Below, in pieces: positions 49,971-57,576 of a stretch of DNA of 64,000 nucleotides. The stretch's first letter is position 1. Every line of letters begins with the position of its first letter. The stretch comes from Bacillus sp. OV166 (lineage in GTDB: Bacteria; Bacillota; Bacilli; Bacillales; Cytobacillaceae). The translations under genes were made by a program, and so were the position numbers. The stretch lies in the NCBI RefSeq assembly GCF_900177675.1, contig NZ_FXWM01000001.1:4659001-4723000 (forward strand), written 5' to 3'. The notes under the pieces were generated by a model. It searched no databases, was not told where the DNA came from, and worked only from the letters and a program-made list of their open reading frames with translations.

Positions 49971-50552
49971 TTAACCTATAGATAGTCCAAAGTCAGTTGC
50001 AAGTGCAGCTAATCCGCCTTGATAACCACTACCGATGGCACTAAATTTCCATTCACCATTGTGGCGATACAATTCACCAACAACAATTGCTGTTTCAATC
50101 GAGAAGTCCTCACCTAAATCATAGCGAATCAATTCTTCACCGTTTGCCTCATTGTAAATGCGGGCATAGGCATTTGAAACCTGTCCAAAGTTTTGATTTC
50201 TGCTTTCTGCATCATGAATTGTAATTGTAAACGCAATCCGCTGAATATTGGCTGGAATAGTAGTAAGACTTACTTTAATGCCTTCATCATCACCATCACC
50301 AGCACCTGTGCGATTATCTCCGGTATGTACCACAGCTCCATTTGCTCCTTGTGGATTATTATAGAAAATAAAGTCACTTTCATTCGTAACTTTTCCATTT
50401 TCTCCTAATAGGAAAACAGATGAATCTAAATCAAAGTCATTTCCACCGTCATATTTGTTTGTGTCCCATCCTAATCCAACCACAACATTTGTTAAACCAG
50501 GATTGGTTTTTGTTAAATCAACTTTTTGACCTTTTGATAAACTTACTGCCAT
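49971..50552 (-). CDS. TerD-family stress protein (YceE/YceD-like)
   Basis: 193 residues, clearly a paralogue of the product at 40021-40608. It shares GLGWDTNKYDGGNDFDLDSS, DNRTGAGDGDDEGIKVSLTT and GELYRHNGEWKFSAIGSGYQ. Both acidic calcium-binding clusters are complete. It is the first gene of the Ter island and sits about 40 bases after a SigW-type promoter, with GGAGGAAT as ribosome site. A terminator and a dispersed repeat follow, so it may be made partly on its own. Confidence 0.93.
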   Translation of the reverse strand: MAVSLSKGQKVDLTKTNPGLTNVVVGLGWDTNKYDGGNDFDLDSSVFLLGENGKVTNESDFIFYNNPQGANGAVVHTGDNRTGAGDGDDEGIKVSLTTIPANIQRIAFTITIHDAESRNQNFGQVSNAYARIYNEANGEELIRYDLGEDFSIETAIVVGELYRHNGEWKFSAIGSGYQGGLAALATDFGLSIG

Positions 50553-50583
50553 TTTTCATTCCTCCAATTTAGGTAATAGTCTA

Positions 50584-50611
50584 TTTACGAGTTTGTCATA
50601 AAAAGGTTTCA
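50584..50611 (-). promoter_or_regulatory. ECF (SigW-type) promoter of terD
   Basis: TGAAAC, 16-base spacer CTTTTTATGACAAACT, then CGTAAA on the minus strand, an exact match to the SigW consensus. B. subtilis yce genes are known targets of SigW, SigM and SigB. Confidence 0.78.
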
Positions 50612-50654
50612 TTTATTATAATAAAATTTTTTCCTGCCAATAAGCAAATTCACA

Positions 50655-51248
50655 TTAACTCATCCATTTAGGTGGTGTATTTTTAGCCCAAAAAATGGAC
50701 CCTAACTCATGATGGCTCTGGTAATTATCATGGTAGGTGTGGTAATGAAAATTGAACCAGTAGCCTGCTTGCGGTGGATTATCTCGTCTTACATGAAATC
50801 GAAGTATATCTTTACCGATAGCGCGATTGTTAATATTAAAGATTTTTTCAGAAAGGCCGGTACCAGGATGTTCGGTTATGGTGAGATTTTTCAAATCTTC
50901 TTCAGGAAATTGGACAGCAATTTCTTCAAGTGCAGTTTCGATATTTGGTAAAATAATTTCTCGGAATTCATTTTCAATGACTGGTTTAATCTTTGGACCA
51001 AATTTTTGATATGACTGGAATTCTGCTTGCTTTTTTAATTCTTCAATAAACTTTTCTTTATCAAACTCTGATTCTTCAATAAACGTATTTATTTGTCCAA
51101 AGTGACTTTCGGTCGATGGCGCTTCGAAGGCATCACGATCGGCGAGATTCTCTGCATTTACCGTATTGATTAATTGAGTGGGGGTAACAAGTCCAAAAGT
51201 TAAAACAGATACTAATACAAATAACGTTTTACGAAGCCAATTGCTCAT
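50655..51248 (-). CDS. ypjP: YpjP-family exported protein
   Basis: 197 residues with an N-terminal signal peptide or anchor (KTLFVLVSVLTFGLVTPTQL, cleavage probably near NTVNAEN). The tail RRDNPPQAGYWFNFHYHTYH and HELGSIFWAKNTPPKW is characteristic of YpjP, rich in His, Tyr and Trp. The function is unknown. In B. subtilis ypjP lies near thyB-dfrA. Here a Ter island and a metalloprotease gene separate it from thyA. Confidence 0.85.
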   Translation of the reverse strand: MSNWLRKTLFVLVSVLTFGLVTPTQLINTVNAENLADRDAFEAPSTESHFGQINTFIEESEFDKEKFIEELKKQAEFQSYQKFGPKIKPVIENEFREIILPNIETALEEIAVQFPEEDLKNLTITEHPGTGLSEKIFNINNRAIGKDILRFHVRRDNPPQAGYWFNFHYHTYHDNYQSHHELGSIFWAKNTPPKWMS

Positions 51249-51383
51249 TTTTCATTTCACCTTATTCTTAGCAAGATTTTGTATCATCTATTTTTTTCTA
51301 AAATTAGTTATTATACAAAATATTATACTTCTTTTTTCTTGTAAATGGAAAAAAACAGTTTAAATATCACAATTTAATCATAG

Positions 51384-51408
51384 AAAAAGGATGTCGGCTG
51401 ACATCCTA
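51384..51408 (-). terminator. Terminator of brxA
   Basis: The stem AGGATGTC / GACATCCT, four-base loop, then TTTTTC on the minus strand, directly after the brxA stop codon. Confidence 0.9.
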
Positions 51409-51409
51409 A

Positions 51410-51844
51410 TTAGCAGTGGGCTTCAAATGCCCCAAGTAAATTATGCATAACTGTTTCCATCGGCATTCCTTCAATATCGTGTCTAGGAATGAAATGAACG
51501 ACTTTTTTATCTTTTAATAATGCCATTGATGGTGATGATGGTTCAATTCCTTCGAAATACTCACGCATTTTCGCAGTGGCTTCTTTATCCTGTCCAGCAA
51601 AAACTGTTACTAGGTGGTTTGGTTTTTTTTCGCTATTTAGTACCGCTTGCGTTGCAGCAGGACGAGCCAATCCAGCAGCACATCCGCACACAGAATTTAC
51701 GACAACAAGCGTGGTTCCGCTGACATTTTCCAAAAATTGTTCTACATCTTGAGCAGTAGGTAGCTCTTCGAAGCCAGCTCTTATTAATTCTTCGCGCATT
51801 GGTAAAACCATTTGTTTCATATATTCATCATAAGCATTTGACAT
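51410..51844 (-). CDS. brxA: Bacilliredoxin BrxA (YphP)
   Basis: 144 residues. The active site CGC is at residues 53-55 in VNSVCGCAAGLARPAA, as in B. subtilis YphP. It removes bacillithiol from S-bacillithiolated proteins after oxidative stress. MSNAYDEYMKQMVLPMREEL at the N-terminus is typical. The neighbouring CvfC-type gene supports YphP over its paralogue YqiW, since yphP lies close to ypgR in B. subtilis as I recall. Confidence 0.93.
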   Translation of the reverse strand: MSNAYDEYMKQMVLPMREELIRAGFEELPTAQDVEQFLENVSGTTLVVVNSVCGCAAGLARPAATQAVLNSEKKPNHLVTVFAGQDKEATAKMREYFEGIEPSSPSMALLKDKKVVHFIPRHDIEGMPMETVMHNLLGAFEAHC

Positions 51845-51907
51845 TTTAAATCACTCCGTTTCGGTTCATCCATTTTAGAATACCTAATCTATTAGCTCTT
51901 TGCAATT

Positions 51908-53041
51908 TTATTCGGTCGCTTTCCTTGCTTCGGTCATTTGCTTCCAAACAGAACCTTTAGCTGCTTCACCGCCTTCAATTCTTTCAATCGCCATTTTTAT
52001 TTGCAAACTGACTTCAAATTCCGAATCATTTTCGGCAGCTTTTAACGCTGGAAGGGCCTTTTCATCGCCTGCTTCATATAAAAACATCGCTGCCCGCCAG
52101 CGAACTAACTTGCTCTTATCCTGCAATGCTTCCATCATCTCGTCGGCTGCTTCTGGAAACCCTAAATCTGATAGACAATCTCCCGCGGTTCTTCGAACGG
52201 TCACAGTTTTATCTTTCAGTGCCTGGTATAAAAGCGGAAGTACCTCATTTTCTTTGATCATGCCGAGGTACACTGTTGCAAGCCTTCGAATCGAAGCCTT
52301 TTCATCAGATAATGCTTTTTCAAGCACGGGTAAATCCTCTAGTTCCGGATCATCCATTTGCTCGAGGAGTTGATAGCGAATCTGCCAATCGGGATTCTGT
52401 AAATCTTCCAATGCTACCTTTTTGCGAGACAGATTAATTTTTGGTTCTGAAGTAGATTCTGCTGATTGAGCATTTGTAACTAATTCTTCTAATCGTTCCA
52501 GTGGATACGCGGCAATGAGTTCATCGACTACCTCCTTGCCAATTTGGTCAAAATCTCCATAGCGGACGCCCTGATTTTGCCACTTTCGCAAGTAGATATA
52601 GTTCTCTTCAGGAAGCTGTGCACTTTCTCTTGCTTTTAAAAAGTGTTCCGGCAATCCAAACCGTCTTTCAGTTACGCCATCGGTAAGCTTTACTTGGAGT
52701 GGAATATCCTTAAACATTTGGATTTCAACCTTAATTTCCCCAAAATGTTCAACTAATTTTGCAGTGTTTGCAGTTTCATTCGCTTTTTCTCCAAATGCCT
52801 GGCGAACTTGAGGTAATAATTCCTTCCAATCATATCTTGCATTCCGCTCGACAGCAAGAAAGTCTGCGACATGGTACACGCCTTTGATGCCTTCAATTTG
52901 AAGGATGGATTGGACAACGGCTGGCGCATCTGTTGCTGTTTCTTTTTTATAATTATGGCTTTTCCCCATAGGAAGTTCTTCATCTAAATTAATTTTCATT
53001 GTATTCGGACTTGGCGTTGGTTCAATCGCCTTAATTTTCAA
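51908..53041 (-). CDS. ypgR: CvfC/YpgR-type protein: Nfu_N domain plus HEAT repeats
   Basis: About 377 residues. The first 85 form an Nfu N-terminal-like domain (IKAIEPTPSPNTMKINLDEE, then VQSILQIEGIKGVYHVADFL). A helical region follows, and then at least four HEAT-like repeats from about 210 on (QIRYQLLEQMDDPELEDLPV, EKASIRRLATVYLGMIKENE, TVRRTAGDCLSDLGFPEAAD, LVRWRAAMFLYEAGDEKALP). The Nfu CxxC cluster domain is missing, so it cannot build Fe-S clusters itself. The staphylococcal homologue is called conserved virulence factor C. TTG at 53041 is chosen for the AGGTGA site before it. Confidence 0.85.
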   Translation of the reverse strand: MKIKAIEPTPSPNTMKINLDEELPMGKSHNYKKETATDAPAVVQSILQIEGIKGVYHVADFLAVERNARYDWKELLPQVRQAFGEKANETANTAKLVEHFGEIKVEIQMFKDIPLQVKLTDGVTERRFGLPEHFLKARESAQLPEENYIYLRKWQNQGVRYGDFDQIGKEVVDELIAAYPLERLEELVTNAQSAESTSEPKINLSRKKVALEDLQNPDWQIRYQLLEQMDDPELEDLPVLEKALSDEKASIRRLATVYLGMIKENEVLPLLYQALKDKTVTVRRTAGDCLSDLGFPEAADEMMEALQDKSKLVRWRAAMFLYEAGDEKALPALKAAENDSEFEVSLQIKMAIERIEGGEAAKGSVWKQMTEARKATE

Positions 53042-53119
53042 CAAGATCACCTAATTCTTATGATTTCTTTTTCAAGTTTATCATATTGGATAAGTTTCAA
53101 TCACTGGATATGCTTGAAG

Positions 53120-53149
53120 AAAAATAGAGTACGTCCATGGACGCACTCT
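53120..53149 (-). terminator. Terminator of yfmR
   Basis: The stem AGAGTGCGTCC / GGACGTACTCT with one mismatch, then ATTTTTC on the minus strand, overlapping the yfmR stop codon. Confidence 0.85.
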
Positions 53150-55038
53150 TATTCCTTTTCAGCCAGCTCTGCCAGATATGACCAGCGTTCGATTAAGTAC
53201 TCAAGCTTTTCGTTTAATTCGGTTTCCTGCTTCATCAAATCCTGTGCTTTCGTAAAATCACTGCCTGTTTTCGCCATTTCAACACCTATTTCTTCAATAC
53301 GGGTCTCTGTTTTCGCAATGTCTTCATCAATTGATTCCCATTCTTTTTTCTCTAAATAGGTCATTTTTTTCTTTTTTTCTTTCTCAACCGGTTTAGTTGG
53401 CTTGGCCGAAACAGCGACTGTTTTTTGTGCTTCAAGGGCTGATTCCTTCTCAAGATACTCTGTATAATTCCCAAAGAATGAATCTATTGTACCTTCCCCT
53501 TGTAGGACGAGAAGCTGTTCAGCCACCTTATCTAAGAAATAGCGGTCATGAGAAACTGTGATTACCACTCCCGGGAAATCTTCCAAATAATCTTCAAGAA
53601 CCGTCAGAGTCTGGGTATCGAGATCATTGGTTGGTTCGTCCAACAATAACACATTTGGTGCAGTCATCAATATTTTCAACAAATATAAACGTCGTTTTTC
53701 CCCGCCCGATAGTTTTCGAATCGGGGTACCGTGCGAAAATGGAGGAAATAGAAAGCGTTCAAGCATTTGAGCAGCAGAGATCGTTTTCCCGTCCGATGTT
53801 TCGACAATCTCGGCTGTCTCTTTAATGTATTCAATCATCCGCTTATTTTCATCCATATCTTCACTTTCCTGTGTATAATAAGCGATTTTTACCGTTTGCC
53901 CCATGATAAACTCACCCTCATCAAGGGGGATATGTTTTGCGAGGATATTTAATAAGGTTGATTTCCCGGTTCCGTTTTTCCCGATAATACCTATCCGATC
54001 CCCCGGCTTCACAAGTAAATCAAAATGATATAAAATCGTTTTTGCTCCGTATCGCTTGGAAGCATCCTTTAGTTCAAATACCTGCTTGCCAAGCCGACTG
54101 CCATTTAACGAGATATCCATCTTTTCAGAAGATGACTTCCCACTCGAAACCTTTTCATCGAGCTCATCAAATCGTTGAATCCTCGCCTTTTGTTTTGTAG
54201 ACCTGGCTTTTGCACCACGCCTAATCCATTCGAGCTCCCTGCGGAACAGATTCTTACTTTTTTCAAAGGTAGCTGCCTCATTTTCTTCACGAATCGCTTT
54301 TGCTTCTAAAAAGGCGGCATAGTTCCCTTTATAACTGTATAATTGACCACTATCGAGCTCAAACATCCGATTCGCAACCCGATCTAAAAAGTAGCGATCA
54401 TGGGTGACAAGCAAGATCGAGCCATTGTATCTACTTAAATAATCCTCTAACCATTTTACCGAATCAAAATCGAGATGGTTCGTAGGTTCGTCTAAAATAA
54501 GTAAATCCGGCTCGGCAATTAATACTTGAGCTAATGCGACGCGCTTTTTCTGTCCGCCCGAAAGTTCACTGATTCTTTTTGTAAATTCCTCAATCCCTAA
54601 TTTCATTAAAATCGACTTTGCATTGGTACTGGCATCCCAGGCATTTAAAGCATCCATTTGCTTTTGTAGTTCAAAAAGGTCTTCTTGGACTTTTGTGTCA
54701 TTTGGAGAAAGATTCAGTTCTAATAAAGTTTTTTCATAAGCACGCATTAGTTTTAGGATGGGAGCATCGCCATGGAAGACTTGTTCAAGGACCGTTTTGT
54801 CACCGTCTAACTCCGGCTGTTGGTCTAAAAATGTAATGGAATAGTCTTTACTTGTGATGATTTTTCCTTCGTCAGGAGTATCCAGTCCTGCAATAATTTT
54901 TAATAATGATGATTTACCGGTCCCGTTGATCCCGATTAATCCCACACGCTCTTTTTCTTTAATCGTGAACGAGATATTGTTAAATAGCTGTTTTTCCCCA
55001 TACGTTTTCGAAACATTTTCTCCTGTGAGCATTTTCAT
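53149..55038 (-). CDS. yfmR: ABC-F translation factor YfmR (Uup-type)
   Basis: About 629 residues with two ABC domains and no membrane part. First: GINGTGKSS, LSGGQKKRVALAQ, LILDEPTNHLD. Second: GKNGTGKST, LSGGEKRRLYLLK, LLLDEPTNDLD. The catalytic Glu of each is present. A charged interdomain linker and a C-terminal coiled coil (KKKMTYLEKKEWESIDEDIA onward) place it with Uup/YfmR. Such factors bind the ribosomal E site and resolve stalling at difficult sequences. ATG at 55038 overlaps the stop of the HD gene as ATGA. The five-codon longer frame is unlikely. Confidence 0.9.
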   Translation of the reverse strand: MKMLTGENVSKTYGEKQLFNNISFTIKEKERVGLIGINGTGKSSLLKIIAGLDTPDEGKIITSKDYSITFLDQQPELDGDKTVLEQVFHGDAPILKLMRAYEKTLLELNLSPNDTKVQEDLFELQKQMDALNAWDASTNAKSILMKLGIEEFTKRISELSGGQKKRVALAQVLIAEPDLLILDEPTNHLDFDSVKWLEDYLSRYNGSILLVTHDRYFLDRVANRMFELDSGQLYSYKGNYAAFLEAKAIREENEAATFEKSKNLFRRELEWIRRGAKARSTKQKARIQRFDELDEKVSSGKSSSEKMDISLNGSRLGKQVFELKDASKRYGAKTILYHFDLLVKPGDRIGIIGKNGTGKSTLLNILAKHIPLDEGEFIMGQTVKIAYYTQESEDMDENKRMIEYIKETAEIVETSDGKTISAAQMLERFLFPPFSHGTPIRKLSGGEKRRLYLLKILMTAPNVLLLDEPTNDLDTQTLTVLEDYLEDFPGVVITVSHDRYFLDKVAEQLLVLQGEGTIDSFFGNYTEYLEKESALEAQKTVAVSAKPTKPVEKEKKKKMTYLEKKEWESIDEDIAKTETRIEEIGVEMAKTGSDFTKAQDLMKQETELNEKLEYLIERWSYLAELAEKE

Positions 55039-55682
55039 TCTTGTCCATCCCATTCTTGGTAAAATTGTTCTAAAAATGTTTCCATCATTTGTTGACGGCT
55101 TTCTGCCATTTCTCGGGCAGACTCTGTATTTAGTAAATCTTTTAATTTAAGCAACTTTTCATAAAAGTGGTGAATACTTGTTGATTTACCTTTTCTATAC
55201 TCTTCTAAGCTCATTTCGTTTCGAACCTTAATGCCGGGGTTATAAATTGGTTGTCCTTTTTTACCGCCATAGGCAAACGCCCTCGCAATCCCGATGGCTC
55301 CAATCGCATCTAATCGGTCTGCATCCTGGACGATTTTGGCTTCAATCGTTGAGAGCTCACTGTTTATGCCGCCTTTATAGGAAATCGTTGCGATAATTTG
55401 TTTTATATGTTTTTTTTCATTATCTGTTAGCGGAATGGTTTGCAAAAAGGTTTCCAGTTTTTCTTCACCTTTTTCGATACTTTCATTCAACTTTTCATCT
55501 GGGATGTCATGGAGTAATGCAGCCATTTCAATAATGAACACCTCTCCTATCTTTTCTTCCCTGCAAATATGTAAGGCATTCCGTCGAACGCGGTCGACAT
55601 GGAACCAATCATGGCCTGTCGCATCTTCAGCCAATTCATTACGGACAAATTCTTCTGTTAGCACAATTATCGGATTCTTCAT
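55035..55682 (-). CDS. ypgQ: HD-superfamily phosphohydrolase (YpgQ)
   Basis: 215 residues. The metal site of an HD domain is complete: HDWFHVDRV (His near 24, 28), ALLHDIPD and the late Asp in AKIVQDADRLDAIGAIGIAR. It probably hydrolyses a nucleotide. B. subtilis YpgQ is a manganese-dependent pyrophosphohydrolase, from memory. It is translated ahead of yfmR with a four-base ATGA overlap, so the two form an operon. TTCAAGCAATG start with weak ribosome site (AGGTGC). Confidence 0.9.
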   Translation of the reverse strand: MKNPIIVLTEEFVRNELAEDATGHDWFHVDRVRRNALHICREEKIGEVFIIEMAALLHDIPDEKLNESIEKGEEKLETFLQTIPLTDNEKKHIKQIIATISYKGGINSELSTIEAKIVQDADRLDAIGAIGIARAFAYGGKKGQPIYNPGIKVRNEMSLEEYRKGKSTSIHHFYEKLLKLKDLLNTESAREMAESRQQMMETFLEQFYQEWDGQE

Positions 55683-55732
55683 TGCTTGAAAGCACCTACC
55701 TTTATCCTTGCTATTTTAACATGAAAAACAAA

Positions 55733-55760
55733 CAAAAAATAACCCCGAATGTTCGGGATT
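55733..55760 (-). terminator. Terminator of the small Gln/Lys-rich gene
   Basis: The stem CCCGAA / TTCGGG with GGTTATTTTTTG following on the minus strand, right at the stop codon of the small gene. Confidence 0.8.
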
Positions 55761-55932
55761 ATTTTTTGTTTGCTTGGCGTCCACTTTTTTTCTGACTTTG
55801 CGACTTGCTATTACCAATTTGAAACTCGCTTCCGAGTTCAATATCATTTCGTTTGTCTTGCTTTTCAATTTGTTCTCTCGTTTGGTTCGGATTTTGTCTC
55901 CCTTGCTTACTAATGGCGCATCTCCCTCTCAT
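55759..55932 (-). CDS. Small hydrophilic Gln/Asn/Lys-rich protein, up to 57 aa
   Basis: The open frame has ATG at 55932 without ribosome site. Six codons in, an ATT in frame is preceded by GAGAGGGAG at seven bases, the only good ribosome site, so the true start is unclear. From there it reads ISKQGRQNPNQTREQIEKQD, then a polar stretch with IELGSEFQIGN and a QKKSGRQANKK tail. The composition (Gln, Asn, Lys, Ser, no hydrophobic core) resembles small acid-soluble or intrinsically disordered spore proteins. A terminator at its stop codon supports a real gene. Not recognised by name. Confidence 0.45.
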   Translation of the reverse strand: MRGRCAISKQGRQNPNQTREQIEKQDKRNDIELGSEFQIGNSKSQSQKKSGRQANKK

Positions 55933-55975
55933 CTAAGATTTAATGCAATTTTAGTATGCTCAGTTTGGGAGTAAG

Positions 55976-56830
55976 TTATTTCAACTCATTATGCCAACTG
56001 ATGCCAAGGGTATTTTCACCCGCATGCACGCCGATTACCGCTCCTAATGGACAACAGTTGATTTCTAGTTGAGGAAATTCCTTTCTTAATTCATCCATCC
56101 AAATAGCTGCGTGACCCTCGTGCAAACCAAATAAAATATATACCTCTTTAAAATGATGCTGCTCGTAGGATGACCTTAAGTAATCCAATATTTTTTCCTT
56201 CGCCTTTTTCTCACTTCTTGCTTTTTCTTTCACACTCAGCGCACCATCTTCGATCGAAATAATTGGTTTAACGTTAAGCATGCTGCCGAGAAAGAATTTC
56301 AAGCCTGACATTCTGCCGCTTCGGTGGAGCTGTTCTAAACTGCCAACAAGAACATAGGTCTCGTTGGTTTTCTTAATTCTTTCGAGTTGACTGATTACTG
56401 ATTCAAGACTAGCGCCTGCTTCAAGAAGCCTTATTCCTTCTTTAAGTAAAGCCGTCATTGGATAGGTTAGGATATTGGAATCAATGGTGGTTACTGGAAT
56501 CTCAACAAGCATTGCAGCTTGCTCACTCGAGGATACCGTGCCACTTAATTTTCCTGATAAAAGAACGGCAACAACTTGGTCGTAATCCTTAGACAGTTGT
56601 TCGTATAATGCTTGAAAAGCTCCAATGGAAGGTTGTGATGTTTTAGGTGGATATTTAAGTTCCTTTAATCTTTCGAATAATTGAGCAGGGGTTAAGTCAA
56701 TCCCATCAGAAAATTCCTCACCATCAAGTAAAATCGTTAATGGAATGGTATATAAATCTGGATGATTTTTTAATTCTTCGTCTAAATAGGCTGTACTATC
56801 TGTGACCCAAGCCGTTTTGACCAACGTCAT
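55976..56830 (-). CDS. DegV-family fatty-acid-binding protein, second copy
   Basis: 284 residues, a FakB/DegV fold. It shows AWVTDSTAYLDEELKNHPDL, PPKTSQPSIGAFQALYEQLS, GTVSSSEQAA, then RSGRMSGLKFFLGSMLNVKP and GVHAGENTLGISWHN at the C-terminus. It should present a fatty acid to the FakA kinase. It differs clearly from the copy at 34534-35376, so the pair probably binds different acyl chains. It lies alone between the small Gln/Lys-rich gene and a gene of unknown function. Confidence 0.9.
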   Translation of the reverse strand: MTLVKTAWVTDSTAYLDEELKNHPDLYTIPLTILLDGEEFSDGIDLTPAQLFERLKELKYPPKTSQPSIGAFQALYEQLSKDYDQVVAVLLSGKLSGTVSSSEQAAMLVEIPVTTIDSNILTYPMTALLKEGIRLLEAGASLESVISQLERIKKTNETYVLVGSLEQLHRSGRMSGLKFFLGSMLNVKPIISIEDGALSVKEKARSEKKAKEKILDYLRSSYEQHHFKEVYILFGLHEGHAAIWMDELRKEFPQLEINCCPLGAVIGVHAGENTLGISWHNELK

Positions 56831-56918
56831 CTCCCCTTTTTTATAAAAAAATGAACAGATATGTAAATTAATCGTACATAAAAACTTGAATATTGTAAAT
56901 ATTTTAAAAACCTAATTA

Positions 56919-56946
56919 AAACCAGCTTTGGATAAAAAGCTGGTTT
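56919..56946 (-). terminator. Terminator of the 172-aa hypothetical gene
   Basis: The stem AAACCAGCTT / AAGCTGGTTT with an eight-base loop, T-run following on the minus strand. Confidence 0.85.
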
Positions 56947-56958
56947 CGCTTCATATTG

Positions 56959-57477
56959 CTAAAATTCCCTGTTCAGTTGCTTAAGAGTTGTCATGATAAA
57001 CTCAGTCATTTCAACCAAATCATCCACTTGGTCTTCCCGAATCAATCGATCAAAATCAACATTAATCACATGAGTATGCTTTCGTTTGATTTCAAGTGGT
57101 GGATACTGAACAATTTGAGTTATCTTTCTCGTGGGCCCCCATACGTTTAGTAGGATGTTTTCAACCGCTTGAAAGTCTATTTCCATGTCATTATGTTCAA
57201 TTAAAAATTGGAGCCTTAAATGACACCCTGCCTTCTGTTCTGATTGTAAGGCCGGTAAAAGCTCTGCTGCTAGATTAACCAGGTTTGATGCCATTTCAAT
57301 ATTCGCTATTACACTGCTTTTAGGTAAACGGAATGATACATCAAATTTCCGAGACATCTTAGCCATGTTGATTAAATCGTTTCGGTCTGTAATAACAATC
57401 TCACCGATAATATCTAAATCATAAAGAGCACCTTCAATCACCACTTTCATGTTATCAAAGGCTGTCGGATCAAACAT
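56959..57477 (-). CDS. Hypothetical protein, 172 aa
   Basis: Reads MFDPTAFDNMKVVIEGALYD and continues as an alpha/beta protein without signal or membrane segments. Notable are IVITDRNDLINMAKMSRKFD and LPPLEIKRKHTHVINVDFDR-type stretches (here YPPLEIKRKHTHVINVDFDR), and a helical C-terminus. GAGGAGAG lies before the ATG. I recognise it as a conserved Bacillaceae-type protein but know no function. It is monocistronic, separated from fhs by a short palindromic repeat. Confidence 0.7.
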   Translation of the reverse strand: MFDPTAFDNMKVVIEGALYDLDIIGEIVITDRNDLINMAKMSRKFDVSFRLPKSSVIANIEMASNLVNLAAELLPALQSEQKAGCHLRLQFLIEHNDMEIDFQAVENILLNVWGPTRKITQIVQYPPLEIKRKHTHVINVDFDRLIREDQVDDLVEMTEFIMTTLKQLNREF

Positions 57478-57496
57478 ATCCCATCTACTCTCCTCT

Positions 57497-57538
57497 TAAG
57501 AAAAGCGCAAGCGCCCGCTCGGCCGCTTGCGCTAGACA
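57497..57538. repeat. Short palindromic repeat, mini version of the AAGCGCAAGCGCC element
   Basis: AAGAAAAGCGCAAGCGCC at the start and GCTAGACAG at the end. AGCGCAAGCG pairs with CGCTTGCGCT nearby. The ends match those of the longer element at 49786-49909. On the minus strand the hairpin is followed by TTTTCTT, so it may terminate fhs. Confidence 0.7.
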
Positions 57539-57576
57539 GTTATCTAAGTTCAAATTTTATTACTTTCTTTATTGAA

